A DNA stretch of 64,000 bases from Pseudomonadota bacterium (GCA_023388075.1 JAEWGX010000107.1:1-64000), one strand, 5' to 3'; shown: positions 1 through 8,213, counted from the stretch's first letter. A program made the numbers and translations. The notes: a model not told the origin generated them from the sequence alone.

Positions 1-51
1 CTCCTCGAAACGCATCTTCCGTACCTCCTGCAGCACTTCCGTCCGTCTCAT
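1..51 (-). CDS. Transposase, N-terminal 17 residues only (ISNCY/IS1202-like)
   Basis: The minus strand from 51 reads M-R-R-T-E-V-L-Q-E-V-R-K-M-R-F-E-E and is still open at the window edge. This matches the conserved start of IS1202-group transposases, where it precedes a helix-turn-helix and an integrase-fold catalytic domain. The gene would move the element by cutting and joining its terminal repeats. Only 17 codons are visible, so the call rests on this N-terminus and on the terminal repeats just upstream at 79-121. Whether the element is intact cannot be judged from here. Confidence 0.6.
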   Translation of the reverse strand, partial: MRRTEVLQEVRKMRFEE

Positions 52-78
52 CGAGGCCCCTTCTCGGACCCCTATGAG

Positions 79-121
79 ACCGGACAGTCCATTTGCTACA
101 GAACCGGACAGATCACTTGCT
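79..121. repeat. Two subterminal direct repeats of the IS
   Basis: ACCGGACAGTCCATTTGCT (79-97) and ACCGGACAGATCACTTGCT (103-121) match at 16 of 19 positions and are 24 bp apart. Such reiterated terminal motifs are usually transposase binding sites. They lie between the transposase start and the outer tip of the element. Confidence 0.7.
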
Positions 122-128
122 CCCTACA

Positions 129-807
129 GCGCAGGGCGCAGGGGCGCGGTGCGCGGCCTCGACGCTACGACCATAGGGATGGAACTGATCGCGGATTCAT
201 GGACCTGCGGCCCGAAACCCTTTCGGATCATCGCGACGATCGATGCGGGCGTCAGCACGTCGACCTCATCACCGCTGCCGGCCCGGCCAGGGTCGGACCA
301 TAGCCTTCATGCGACCACGGCAAGAGCCGGTCGTTCCAGAGCAGGCAAGGTTCTTCTCCCACAAGAAGGAAGGTGCCAGCCGGCAGCTTCCCGAAGCGCT
401 CGCGCCAAATCTGCTTCTCGCGCCGGGGGACGGCGCGCTCCGAATGCAGGCAGACATCGACCCAGGTGGCGAGTGGCCTGTAGCCGTCGACCAGGCCTGG
501 ATCGGCTCGCCCTCAGGCGTCCAGGAGCTCGCTGTAACGCGACCGGCGACAGGAGGCGCATGGTCGATGCCCGGCCGAGAACCCCGTAGCCTCGTCCAAG
601 ACGAAGAGCTCCGACCAGGTGTTCGGCTGAAGATCTTGCGACGCCGTCCCTGGAAGCTCAGCAGGCAGGTAATCCAGGCCTTGCAACGCCATAGGGCAAC
701 CACTTCAAGCCGCGCGTTGTGGATGAAGCCGCGATTCCCTGTCCACGCGCCACGCGCCGGTGCCGCCTCGAGGTGGCCGGTGGCGTGACGCGATTCTGCA
801 GCGGCAT
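129..807 (-). pseudogene. Broken conserved hypothetical gene (CAECRR-type family), four frameshifts
   Basis: No single frame is intact, but joining five minus-strand frames restores one protein. It begins MPLQNRVTP at 807, then continues with TGNRGFIHN and WRCKAWITC, the basic stretch GRRRKIF, ELFVLDEA, the cysteine signature GHRPCASCRR, LHSERAVPRREKQIW, LLPWSHEGYGPT and finally VLTPASIVAMIRKGFGPQVH. This is the motif order of a widespread family of about 180 residues of unknown function that I know only as a conserved hypothetical. Frames change near 780, 640, 520 and 270. Each segment is free of stops, so decay looks recent. The last frame runs into the IS tip at 124-128, so the IS may have removed the original end. 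Confidence 0.75.
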
Positions 808-869
808 GCGCCGAGTGTGCGCAGTTGGCAGGATCGGATGCACCGGCGCCGCGGCGTGCGACCTCCGGC

Positions 870-1880
870 TCAGCTCGCGTCGCCGGCCAGTGCCTGCAAA
901 CTTTCGAGCAGCGTCGGCGCGACCTCGATGCCGTCGCGCTCGGCCGCTTCGCGCAATCCGCGGCGGCGCGCGCCGGGCAACCTGACTGCGTCGTCGAGCA
1001 GCATGGTCGCGACCAGCGTTTCGAGCCTGTCGTGAAACACGTCCGCCCCGGCCAAGGCGGCCGGATCCACGACGAGGAAAGCCTGGCCGATGCGTGGCCG
1101 GTTCCCGGTCTCGGCCAGAAAGGAATCGGCTTCGAAGCCGAAGGCCGCGCCGGTCAGCGCGCAGCACAGCAGCTCCACCACCAGCGCCAGCATCGCTCCC
1201 TTCACCCCGCCGGCCGGGAGCATCATCCCCTCGAGCGCCGCCTTCGCATCGGTAGTGGGATTGCCGTCGCGATCCACCGCCCAGCCCTCGGGAATCGGGC
1301 GATTCTCGCGTGCCGCCACCATGAGCTTGCCGCGCGCGACCTCGGACAACGACAGGTCCACGACCAGAGGCGGATCGGCGCGGCGCGGAAACACCGCGGC
1401 GATCGGGTTGGTGCCGAAGATCGGGCGCTTCCCGCCCCAGGCCGGCATCGCGGCCGGCGAGTTTCCGAACGCCAGGCCGACCATGCCGGCGGCGGCCACC
1501 GGCTCCAGGTGCCGCGCGGCGACGCCGAAGTGATGGCTGCGCGTCACGCCGGCGAAGGCGGCGCCGCAGGCGCCGGCCCGCGCGATCGCCTCCCGCACCG
1601 CGAGCTCGCAGGCGGGAAAGGCCAAGCCATCGGCCGCGTCCACCAGGCAGGCCGCCGGCTTGTGCGCTACCACGCGCGCCGCCGCTGCGCCGTCGACCCG
1701 GCCGCTGCGCAGGTGAGCGGCGTACTGCGCGACGCGAAACAGTCCATGCGAGCCCATGCCTTCGGCCTCGGCCGCGACCAGCGCCGCGGCGGTGGACCGG
1801 GCCATGGCGGAATTGGCGCCGGCGCGTTCCAGCCCGCGGGCCACCAGTTGCTCCAGCGCCGTGATCGTGAGACGGGTCAT
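870..1880 (-). CDS. comC: (R)-sulfolactate dehydrogenase, Ldh_2 family (ComC-like)
   Basis: This 336-residue protein belongs to the malate/L-lactate dehydrogenase (Ldh_2) family, which has a non-Rossmann NAD(P)-binding fold. The family shows in GMGSHGLFR near the N-terminus, the SHHFGVA segment, FGNSPAAMPAWGG and GTNPIAAVFP, and near the C-terminus GVKGAML. Members reduce or oxidise 2-oxo acids, including malate, ureidoglycolate and sulfolactate. Here it is the last gene after suyA-suyB-slcC, with its ATG 3 bp from the slcC stop. That setting favours ComC, which interconverts sulfopyruvate and (R)-sulfolactate in the cytosol. With SlcC it would turn (S)-sulfolactate into the (R) form that SuyAB can cleave. 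Substrate is inferred from context; the fold is clear. Confidence 0.75.
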   Translation of the reverse strand: MTRLTITALEQLVARGLERAGANSAMARSTAAALVAAEAEGMGSHGLFRVAQYAAHLRSGRVDGAAAARVVAHKPAACLVDAADGLAFPACELAVREAIARAGACGAAFAGVTRSHHFGVAARHLEPVAAAGMVGLAFGNSPAAMPAWGGKRPIFGTNPIAAVFPRRADPPLVVDLSLSEVARGKLMVAARENRPIPEGWAVDRDGNPTTDAKAALEGMMLPAGGVKGAMLALVVELLCCALTGAAFGFEADSFLAETGNRPRIGQAFLVVDPAALAGADVFHDRLETLVATMLLDDAVRLPGARRRGLREAAERDGIEVAPTLLESLQALAGDAS

Positions 1881-1882
1881 GC

Positions 1883-2812
1883 TCAATCCACGCCAAGGAA
1901 GCGGCTGACGCGCTCGGCCACCATGCTGCTCACCCGCTGGTTCGATTCCAACGTGAGCCCGCCCACGTGGGGCGTGAGGATCAGGTTGGGCACGTCGGCG
2001 AGCACCGACCCAACGGGCAGCGGCTCCTCCGCGAAGACGTCCAGCGCGGCGCCGGCCAGCCGGCCCGAGCGCAGCGCCTGCGCGAGCGCCGCCTCGTCGA
2101 CGACGCCGCCCCGCGAGCTGTTGATCAGCACGGCGCCCGGTTTCATCAACCCGAGGCGTTCGCCGTCGAGAAGCCCGCGGGTGCCGGCGGTGAGCGGCAC
2201 ATGCAGGCTCACGACGTCGGCTTCGGCGAGCAGCTCCGCCAGCGGCAGCGCGCGTACCTTGCGCTCGCGCCAGAGCGGCGAGTCCGCGGCCACCGCCGGA
2301 TCCGTCGCGACGACGTCCATGCCGAGAGCGGTGGCGAGGGATGCCGTGAGGCGACCGATGTCCCCGAAACCGATCAGTCCCAGGGTCTTGCCCGCCGTCT
2401 CGCGGCCGTTGGAGAACGCCGTGCGCGGCCACTGCCCGCCCGCCACCTGCGCCGTCGCGGGCAGGATGCCGCGCAGGAGCAGCATCGCGGTCATGACCAC
2501 GTACTCCGCCACCGCGAGCGCGTTGGCGCCGGTCGCCGGGAAAACCGTGATGCCGCGGGCCTTGCAGGCGGCCATGTCGATGTTGTCCAGGCCGACCCCG
2601 AGGCGCCCCACCACGCGCAGCGCCGGGGCGCGCGCGAGCAGATCGGCATCCACCTGGGTGCGGTTGCGCACGATCAGGCCCTGCGCTCCGGCCAGTCGGG
2701 CAAGCAGCGAGCGGCGATCATCGACAAGCGTGGGCTCGTAGTCGACGTCGAAGCGCGGACGCAGCGACGCCACCGCCGCCTCGTCCATGAACTCCGCAAT
2801 GACGATCCTCAT
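1883..2812 (-). CDS. slcC: (S)-sulfolactate dehydrogenase, D-2-hydroxyacid dehydrogenase family (SlcC-like)
   Basis: This 309-residue NAD-dependent D-isomer-specific 2-hydroxyacid dehydrogenase has the Rossmann glycine motif GFGDIG at 148-153. The catalytic trio is R234 (NSSRGG), E263 (DVFAEEP) and H282 (TPHVGG). It resembles phosphoglycerate dehydrogenase but lacks the serine-sensing C-terminal ACT domain. In sulfonate gene clusters this type is SlcC, oxidising (S)-sulfolactate to sulfopyruvate. I start it at the ATG at 2812 (MRIVIAEF), because the family begins directly with this beta strand; an earlier in-frame start at 2848 would add 12 unlikely residues. It follows suyB after 115 bp and is almost fused to comC, which fits co-transcription. 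Confidence 0.75.
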   Translation of the reverse strand: MRIVIAEFMDEAAVASLRPRFDVDYEPTLVDDRRSLLARLAGAQGLIVRNRTQVDADLLARAPALRVVGRLGVGLDNIDMAACKARGITVFPATGANALAVAEYVVMTAMLLLRGILPATAQVAGGQWPRTAFSNGRETAGKTLGLIGFGDIGRLTASLATALGMDVVATDPAVAADSPLWRERKVRALPLAELLAEADVVSLHVPLTAGTRGLLDGERLGLMKPGAVLINSSRGGVVDEAALAQALRSGRLAGAALDVFAEEPLPVGSVLADVPNLILTPHVGGLTLESNQRVSSMVAERVSRFLGVD

Positions 2813-2927
2813 ACGCGCGACGGTCAGCGCCGCAGGCTGGACCGGCAACCGGCGCGGATCGTGCTGCGCCCCGCCGCGGCCCCCGAGCTGACGCAGGCGA
2901 CCGCATGCCGCTTCGGGTGGCGCCTCA

Positions 2928-4103
2928 TTACGCCGACTCGTGGATCCGCGTCAGCACGAACTCGCGGTGACCCAGCGCCTCCGCCGAGGTCCAGCGCCCG
3001 TTGGCGGTGGCGAGCATGCATTCGAGCAACCTGTCACCGGTCTGGTCCAGCGTGAGCTCGCGCTGCAGCAACCCCGAGCAATCCAGGTCGATGTGCTCGC
3101 TCATCGTGCGAACCGTCCGCGGATTGGCGCACAGCTTGATGACCGGCAGGATCGGGTTGCCGATCACGTTGCCCTGCCCCGTCGGGAAGAAGTGGACCGC
3201 GAACCCCGAGGCCGCGCAGAGCGTCACCATCTCCGCGGCCGCGGACGAGGAGTCCATGAACCACAGTCCCGGGTGGGTCGGCACCTCGGCTTTGTCCAGC
3301 ACGCCGTCGACCGTGCACTTCTTGCCGATCTTCTGGATGTTGCCGAGCGCCTTCTCCTCGATGGTGGTGAGGCCGCCGGCGATGTTGCCCTTGGTCGGCT
3401 GCGACTCGGACAGGTCCGTGGTGCGCCAGCGGTTGAGCACCTCCTGGTAGCGGTTGAACATGAACATGAAACGCTCACGCACCGCGTCGTTGGCGCAGCG
3501 GGCCGCCACGATGTCCTCGCCGCCGGTGAGCTCGGTGGTCTCGCCGAAGACCAGGGTCGTGCCCAGCGGGTGCAACTTGTCGAACGCGTTGCCCACGGTG
3601 GGATTGGCGCCGCACCCCGAGGTGGTGTCGGATTCGCCGCACTTGGTGGAGACCCAGAGATCCGCGATGGGACATTCGACTCGATGCAGCGAGGTGGCGT
3701 GCTGCACGAACTCCTTGGCCGCCTTGGATGCGCGCATGATCGTGTCATGGTCGCCGTGGAGCTCGATGCCGAAGCCCACCACCGGCTTGCCGGTGGCGGC
3801 GATACCGTCCACCACCCGCTTGGTCCACCCGTCCTCGATCCCGATCACGACCACCGCCGCGACGTTGGGGTTCGAGCCCGTGCCGATCAGCGTCTGGAAG
3901 TGCAGGTCCAGGTCCGGACCGAACTGCAGCCGTCCGTACGGGTGGGGAATCGCCATGGTCCCCTTGATCGCCGCCGCCACGGCTTCCGCTGCTGCGTTGG
4001 ACAGGTCGTCCAGCGGCAGGATGATGACGTGGTTGCGAACGCCGGCACGCCCGTTCTCGCGACGGTAGCCCCAGAAGGTGGTGTTCCTGTCGATTACTGC
4101 CAT
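2928..4103 (-). CDS. suyB: (R)-sulfolactate sulfo-lyase large subunit (SuyB)
   Basis: This 391-residue protein belongs to the UxaA/altronate-dehydratase superfamily, large-subunit half. It carries [17 protein letters not shown] near the start, TGSNPN, the [15 protein letters not shown] block with cysteines typical of the Fe-dependent lyases, [10 protein letters not shown] and FFPTGQGN. The length and the wording of these motifs agree with SuyB as I recall it, rather than with the full-length altronate or galactarate dehydratases of about 500 residues, in which both halves are fused. With SuyA it would split (R)-sulfolactate into pyruvate and sulfite in the cytosol (EC 4.4.1.24). The start at 4103 gives [10 protein letters not shown] and leaves 14 bp after suyA. 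A hydroxyacid dehydratase acting on another substrate is the main alternative. Confidence 0.85.
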   Translation of the reverse strand: MAVIDRNTTFWGYRRENGRAGVRNHVIILPLDDLSNAAAEAVAAAIKGTMAIPHPYGRLQFGPDLDLHFQTLIGTGSNPNVAAVVVIGIEDGWTKRVVDGIAATGKPVVGFGIELHGDHDTIMRASKAAKEFVQHATSLHRVECPIADLWVSTKCGESDTTSGCGANPTVGNAFDKLHPLGTTLVFGETTELTGGEDIVAARCANDAVRERFMFMFNRYQEVLNRWRTTDLSESQPTKGNIAGGLTTIEEKALGNIQKIGKKCTVDGVLDKAEVPTHPGLWFMDSSSAAAEMVTLCAASGFAVHFFPTGQGNVIGNPILPVIKLCANPRTVRTMSEHIDLDCSGLLQRELTLDQTGDRLLECMLATANGRWTSAEALGHREFVLTRIHESA

Positions 4104-4117
4104 GTCGGTCCCCTCGC

Positions 4118-4399
4118 CTACCAGCGCTTGGTCTTGATGTTGTGCACGTGGGCATGCTCGCCCGTCTTGATCGGCGCGACCACCTTGCCGATGTCGACGC
4201 CGTACTTGTAGACCGTGTCGCCCACGGCCATGTCCTTGAGGGCCACCTTGTGCCCGATGGGAATGTCCTGCGACGCATTGACCGTGATGGTCTTGTCGTC
4301 GTCCATGATCCACGCGTTCAGCGTGGTCCCCGCCTTGATTCCCTCCACGACCGCGACCGCGACCGTGTCCTTGGCGTCATGCAGCACTACGTGAATCAT
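4118..4399 (-). CDS. suyA: (R)-sulfolactate sulfo-lyase small subunit (SuyA), SAF domain
   Basis: This 93-residue protein is a single SAF domain, the small half of the altronate-dehydratase family. It shows [21 protein letters not shown], the YGVDIG turn and the basic end HNIKTKRW. It pairs with SuyB to form the sulfonate-cleaving lyase. The ATG at 4399 is preceded by GGAGGCGCAG, a good ribosome-binding site, so I reject a longer frame from 4459. It is the first gene of the minus-strand operon. The upstream 116 bp are shared with the divergent GntR gene and hold a short inverted repeat. Sulfite made by this enzyme would need an exporter or oxidase, neither of which is in the window. Confidence 0.85.
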   Translation of the reverse strand: MIHVVLHDAKDTVAVAVVEGIKAGTTLNAWIMDDDKTITVNASQDIPIGHKVALKDMAVGDTVYKYGVDIGKVVAPIKTGEHAHVHNIKTKRW

Positions 4400-4464
4400 C
4401 TGCGCCTCCTCCGGCGATTGCCTTGCCCGCATGCTAGTCCTTGCACGCTTCCAAATCAACTATA

Positions 4465-4476
4465 TCATCTGGATGA
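4465..4476. promoter_or_regulatory. Candidate GntR operator between suyA and its regulator
   Basis: TCATCTGGATGA has 5-bp inverted arms around TG and lies inside the AT-rich stretch AACTATATCATCTGGATGAA, the only such stretch in the 116-bp divergent gap. It is 66 bp from the suyA start and 40 bp from the GntR start. HutC-subfamily regulators bind short inverted repeats of this kind. The match is to a general pattern only. Confidence 0.4.
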
Positions 4477-4515
4477 ATTCAGCTTTGGCGGCCAGATCCT
4501 GACGGCCGAGCCCCG

Positions 4516-5250
4516 ATGAACCGACCCGAGGACATCTCGCTGCATGCCGGCGGCCCGCTCTACAAGGCCGTGAAGCGTCGGCTCACCGAATCGCTGGGCG
4601 CGGGCGAGTGGAAGCCGGGGCAGGCGATCCCGACCGAGCCGCGGCTTGCGGCGCGCTACGGCGTGTCCATCGGGACGCTGCGCAAGGCGATCGACGAGCT
4701 GGTGGCGGAGAACGTGCTGCTGCGCCAGCAGGGTCGCGGCACCTTCGTCGCCAGCCATCGGGGCGAGGCCTTGCGGTTCCTGTACTTCAGCATCGTCGGC
4801 CAGGACGGGTCGCACCACTATCCCGATGTGAGACTCGAGGACTTTCGCCGCGGCCGGGCAAGCGATGGGGTGGCGGCCTCGCTCGCCATCCCGCCGAAGG
4901 CGCCCGTGGTCGAGTTTCGCAACACGCTGTGGCTGGACGAAGCGCCGGTCGGCGTGGACGACATCACCGTGCCGGCTGCAGCCTTCCCCGGCCTTACCCT
5001 CTCCCGCCTGCGCGACAGGGCCAACACCGTCTATCACCTCTACGAGCACGGCTTCGGCGTCTCGGTGATGCGCGTCTCCGAGGGCTTGCGTGCCGCCGCC
5101 GCGCCGGCCGACATCGCGGCGCTGCTGAGACTGCCCAAGGGCGCACCCCTGCTGCAGGTGCATCGCGTCGCCTATACGCTGGACGATCGCCCGGTGGAGT
5201 TCCGCCTGTCCTGGGTGAATACGGCCAAGCACGAGTACCGCAAGGAATAA
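4516..5250 (+). CDS. GntR family regulator, HutC subfamily (probable sulfolactate sensor)
   Basis: This 244-residue regulator has an N-terminal winged helix-turn-helix at about 15-80 (PTEPRLAARYGVSIGTLRKA, then GRGTFVA) and a C-terminal UTRA ligand-binding domain at about 95-235, which places it in the HutC subfamily. Such proteins repress nearby catabolic operons until an effector binds the UTRA domain. It diverges from suyAB-slcC-comC, so control of that operon by sulfolactate or a related acid is the natural reading. It could be called suyR, but I have no direct evidence for the ligand. It is followed by 210 bp containing the promoter of the hpsN operon. Confidence 0.8.
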   Translation: MNRPEDISLHAGGPLYKAVKRRLTESLGAGEWKPGQAIPTEPRLAARYGVSIGTLRKAIDELVAENVLLRQQGRGTFVASHRGEALRFLYFSIVGQDGSHHYPDVRLEDFRRGRASDGVAASLAIPPKAPVVEFRNTLWLDEAPVGVDDITVPAAAFPGLTLSRLRDRANTVYHLYEHGFGVSVMRVSEGLRAAAAPADIAALLRLPKGAPLLQVHRVAYTLDDRPVEFRLSWVNTAKHEYRKE

Positions 5251-5381
5251 GGCCGCGCCTGCGCGCCACATTCGATCGCCACGAACGACCCGCCGCACGG
5301 GGGATGCTCTCCCCTGTCCGGGAAAGATTTTCCCCCTGAACCAACGTGCAGGGCAACGCCAACCGCGTTGTGCGATGCACC

Positions 5382-5410
5382 TTGACCATGACGTATCCGA
5401 GCGCCAGAAT
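5382..5410 (+). promoter_or_regulatory. Sigma70 promoter of the hpsN operon
   Basis: TTGACC (5382-5387) and CAGAAT (5405-5410) are separated by exactly 17 bp, a strong match for a sigma70 promoter. Transcription would begin near 5417 and run into the GTG of hpsN at 5461. The predicted start lies directly before the LacI-type operator. Confidence 0.65.
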
Positions 5411-5420
5411 CGACACGCAA

Positions 5421-5434
5421 TGCAACCGCTTACA
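5421..5434. promoter_or_regulatory. LacI-family operator overlapping the hpsN operon start
   Basis: TGCAACCGCTTACA is the typical LacI/GalR-family operator shape: an even palindrome with a central CG and outer TG/CA. It begins about 10 bp after the -10 box, where a bound repressor blocks initiation. The likely binder is the LacI regulator at 12434-13459, the last gene of the same operon, giving a feedback loop. No second copy was seen near the neighbouring genes. Confidence 0.65.
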
Positions 5435-5460
5435 TTTCCGGACGCAGGAGGCGGTGGGAC

Positions 5461-6735
5461 GTGAAGAGCTACATCAAGCAGGCCTTGCCGCCGAGGCCGC
5501 AGGACAGAACCCGGCTCGAGGCGACCGTCCGGGCAATGCTTGCGGACATCGCGGAGAATCGCGACGCGGCGGTCAAGCGATATGCCCGTGATCTGGACAA
5601 GTGGGAGCGCGACGACTTCCGCGTGTCCATGGACGCGATCCGCAAGGTGGAGTCGACCCTGCCGGAGTCCTTCAAGGAAGACCTGAGGTACTCGATCAGG
5701 CAAGTCACCGGCTTCGCGCAGAAGCAGCTGGAGACCCTCAGCGGCTTCGAGACGGAGATCGAGCCGGGGATCGTTCTCGGGCAACGGATGATCCCTGTCG
5801 AACGTGTCGGCTGTTACGTGCCGGGCGGCAAGTTTCCCTTGGTCGCCTCCGCGATCATGAGCGTGGGAACGGCCAAGGTCGCCGGTGCCTCCTATGTCAC
5901 TGCATGCGCCCCACCGAGAGACGCCGACGGGATGTACCCGTATACGCTGTATGCGCTTCATGCAGCCGGCGCCGACGAGATCTACAACCTGGGGGGCGTC
6001 CAGGCCATGGCGTCGATGGTCCACGGCTGTGTCGGCATGCAGCCGGTGGACATGATCACCGGCGCTGGCAATGCCTACGTCGCGGAGTCCAAGCGGCAGT
6101 TGTTCGGAGCCGTCGGCATCGACCTGCTGGCTGGGCCCACGGAGATCCTCGTCATTGCCGACGACAGCGCCGACCCGGCGCTGGTTGCGACGGATCTTCT
6201 CGGCCAGGCCGAGCATGGCCCCGATAGTCCCGCATGGCTGATCACCACATCGCAGGCGCTAGGTGAAGCCGTGCTGAAAGAGGTCGACCGGCAGCTCCTG
6301 ACCCTGCCGACGCGCCAGAACGCCGAGCCAGCGTGGCGGGATCACGGCGAGATCGTCGTGGTCGGCTCCGATGACGAAGCCATTGCGCTGTCGGACGAGT
6401 ACGCGGCCGAGCACCTGGAGGTCATGACCCGCCGCAATGACTACTACCTGGAGCGGCTGAAGAACTACGGAAGCCTTTTCCTGGGCGAGGAAAGCACGGT
6501 CGCGTATGGAGACAAGGGAGTCGGAACGAACCACACACTCCCCACTTCGCGCGCGGCCCGCTACACCGGCGGCCTCTGGGTCGGCAAGTTCATCAAGACA
6601 GTCACCTATCAACGGCTCACGCCCCAGGCCAGTCGTCGCATTGCGCCGATCATGAGCCGGATCTGCGAAGTCGAGGGAATGCTCGCCCACAAGATCACCG
6701 CTGACGTTCGCGAAAGACGCTACGCCGGCAGCTAG
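5461..6735 (+). CDS. hpsN: Sulfopropanediol 3-dehydrogenase, HisD family (HpsN-like)
   Basis: This 424-residue member of the histidinol dehydrogenase family keeps the zinc ligands Q249, H252, D351 and H410 and the catalytic pair E317-H318. The wider sequence (GCYVPGGKFPLVASAIM, GQAEHG, GSLFLGEE-TVAYGDK, ADVRERRY end) matches HpsN rather than the biosynthetic HisD. HpsN oxidises (R)-2,3-dihydroxypropane-1-sulfonate in two NAD-dependent steps to (R)-sulfolactate (EC 1.1.1.308), the substrate of the SuyAB enzyme encoded next door. The start is GTG at 5461, with AGGAGG nine bases upstream. It heads a plus-strand operon with an ABC importer, malic enzyme and LacI regulator. Other HisD-like alcohol dehydrogenases exist, so the substrate rests on the neighbourhood. 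Confidence 0.8.
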   Translation: MKSYIKQALPPRPQDRTRLEATVRAMLADIAENRDAAVKRYARDLDKWERDDFRVSMDAIRKVESTLPESFKEDLRYSIRQVTGFAQKQLETLSGFETEIEPGIVLGQRMIPVERVGCYVPGGKFPLVASAIMSVGTAKVAGASYVTACAPPRDADGMYPYTLYALHAAGADEIYNLGGVQAMASMVHGCVGMQPVDMITGAGNAYVAESKRQLFGAVGIDLLAGPTEILVIADDSADPALVATDLLGQAEHGPDSPAWLITTSQALGEAVLKEVDRQLLTLPTRQNAEPAWRDHGEIVVVGSDDEAIALSDEYAAEHLEVMTRRNDYYLERLKNYGSLFLGEESTVAYGDKGVGTNHTLPTSRAARYTGGLWVGKFIKTVTYQRLTPQASRRIAPIMSRICEVEGMLAHKITADVRERRYAGS

Positions 6736-6754
6736 CCAACCCAAGGAGGAGACC

Positions 6755-8158
6755 ATGGTTGAGAGGACTGCATCGAGCAAGAACGGAGCCGAGCGCCGCA
6801 ATCTGCTGTCGGGAATGGCGATACTCGGCGCGGGCGCCGCGGTCGGTTCGGCGCTCCCCCTTCCCGCGTGGGCACAGAAGAAATCCACCAAGACGGGCGT
6901 CGTGCGAGTATGGGGCGAACCCGGTCCGTATGGGGGAGTCGCGGTTGATGCCATGAATGAATGGGCCAAGCAGTTTGCTCCCGGCCTGAACTTCAAGCTG
7001 GAGACGCTTGCCTGGGATGGTGTGTACGTCAAGCTGATGACCGACCTTGCCGCGAAGAACCCGGCCCACTGCATCAGCGTGGAATCTCCCATTGCATACC
7101 AGTTGATGGCGGATCTCCTGCTCGAGCCGGTTGACGACGTCATTGCCAAGGTGGGGAAGGACCGCCTCGTCAAGGGCCTCAAGTGGGAGTACTGGGGTGC
7201 CTGGAAAGGCAAGCAGTATGTGTTGCCGGCGCATCACCAGGCGACCCAGATGGTCGTCCGAACGGACGTCGTCAAGGAGCTGAACCTGGGTGATCCGGAC
7301 AAGTGGAGCTGGGACGACATGCGGGAAGCCGCGAAGGCAGTCAGCGAGAAGAAGAAGGGCATGGCCGGGATCTCCCTGGCGCTCGGACGGAACCTCTGCA
7401 CCGACTACCACTTCGCGGCGCTGCTGCACTCGGCTGGCGGACAGATGTTCGATGTCGCCAACAAGTGCGAAGTCGTCTTCGACTCACCGGCCACCGTCGA
7501 AGCGCTGGACTACGTGAAGTCGCTTCAACCCTACATGCCCAAGGGCGCCGTCGGCTACAGCTTTCTTGAAGTGGTCGATTCGATCGTCACCGGCCGCGCC
7601 GCGATCGCCTTCTACTGGGGGAGGCCATATGGCCGGGCGGCGGAGGAGAACAAGGCGGTATTCGCCGCGCTGGAGTCATACAACCACCCACGCCACCCAA
7701 GGACGGGAAGACGTACCAACTGGAACGACTTCCAGGGCTGGTGCATACCGAGCGCAAACAATCAGTACATCGACGAGGTCAAGGCCGCGCTCGCCTACTA
7801 CCAGACCAGCCAGGAATGGCTGATCAGGTACTGCCACTCGCTCATGCCGAACGTTTCTCCGGTCTACCAGGACGTGCTCGACAACCCGAAGTTGCTGACC
7901 CATCCCTTCTTCGAGACGAAGAAGGAGACGATCATGAACTACTACGTCAATTCCGTCCCGAACTCCTCGTCGACCGGCAACGAGCTCCTCAAGGGCGTCA
8001 ACCCGTTGGCGGGCATCGTGCACGGTCGTTCGATCCTGGCCCAGACGGTTCAGAAGGTCGTGGTGGACGGTTGGAAGTCGTCCGACGCCGCGAAATGGGG
8101 CGCCCAGGAGTTGGAGCGAGTCCGCAAGGACAACCTGCGCTTGATCGGTGGCGCCTGA
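6755..8158 (+). CDS. ABC importer substrate-binding protein (carbohydrate type 1)
   Basis: This 467-residue extracellular binding protein of the MalE/UgpB type (SBP_bac_1) has a signal peptide with paired arginines (ERRNLLSG) and cleavage expected near AWA-Q, about residue 43. It would capture substrate in the periplasm for the two permeases and the ATPase downstream. The ATG follows AGGAGGAGACC, a strong ribosome-binding site. It lies 19 bp after hpsN, so the imported compound is probably that enzyme's substrate, dihydroxypropanesulfonate, or a related sulfonate. Characterised DHPS utilisers that I recall use TRAP-type import, so this system would be a different route. The ligand cannot be read from sequence. 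Confidence 0.85.
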   Translation: MVERTASSKNGAERRNLLSGMAILGAGAAVGSALPLPAWAQKKSTKTGVVRVWGEPGPYGGVAVDAMNEWAKQFAPGLNFKLETLAWDGVYVKLMTDLAAKNPAHCISVESPIAYQLMADLLLEPVDDVIAKVGKDRLVKGLKWEYWGAWKGKQYVLPAHHQATQMVVRTDVVKELNLGDPDKWSWDDMREAAKAVSEKKKGMAGISLALGRNLCTDYHFAALLHSAGGQMFDVANKCEVVFDSPATVEALDYVKSLQPYMPKGAVGYSFLEVVDSIVTGRAAIAFYWGRPYGRAAEENKAVFAALESYNHPRHPRTGRRTNWNDFQGWCIPSANNQYIDEVKAALAYYQTSQEWLIRYCHSLMPNVSPVYQDVLDNPKLLTHPFFETKKETIMNYYVNSVPNSSSTGNELLKGVNPLAGIVHGRSILAQTVQKVVVDGWKSSDAAKWGAQELERVRKDNLRLIGGA

Positions 8159-8190
8159 TTGTCGGCGCTTGATCGGCGGGTATCTCGGCA

Positions 8191-8213
8191 CCGTGGCGGC
8201 ATGGCCGCCACGG
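8191..8213 (+). promoter_or_regulatory. Strong hairpin between binding-protein and permease genes
   Basis: CCGTGGCGGC, loop ATG, GCCGCCACGG: ten perfect GC-rich pairs in the 85-bp gap after the binding-protein stop. There is no T-run, so it is more likely an mRNA-stabilising or processing hairpin than a terminator. In similar importer operons such structures keep the binding protein in excess over the membrane subunits. Confidence 0.55.

Larger units (their letters stand above)
1..128 (-). mobile_element. End of an ISNCY (IS1202-like) insertion sequence
   Basis: The element runs off the left edge of the window. What is visible is its terminal region, ending near position 128 at a tip that reads TGTAGGGAGCAAGTGATCTG on the minus strand. 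Behind the tip lie two 19-bp direct copies of ACCGGACAG-N6-TTGCT, followed by the start of a transposase frame pointing into the element. Multiple short subterminal repeats beside a transposase beginning MRRTEVLQEVRKMRF are what I recall of the IS1202 group. No target duplication can be checked because the other end is outside the window. The element lies directly at the 3' end of a broken gene. Confidence 0.7.

Noticed and set aside
825..2741. Long plus-strand frame opposite comC and slcC
   Set aside because: Arg- and Ala-rich shadow of two well-supported minus-strand genes; no recognisable motif, and it arises from high-GC third positions.
2928..4399. Altronate or galactarate dehydratase
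   Set aside because: Those are single chains of about 500 residues next to uronate genes; here the halves are separate and lie with two sulfolactate-type dehydrogenases.
5461..6735. Biosynthetic histidinol dehydrogenase (HisD)
   Set aside because: No other his genes are present and the sequence and neighbours fit HpsN, although the family is the same.
8191..8213. Rho-independent terminator
   Set aside because: The stem is strong but no T-run follows, and the permease genes continue the same operon.
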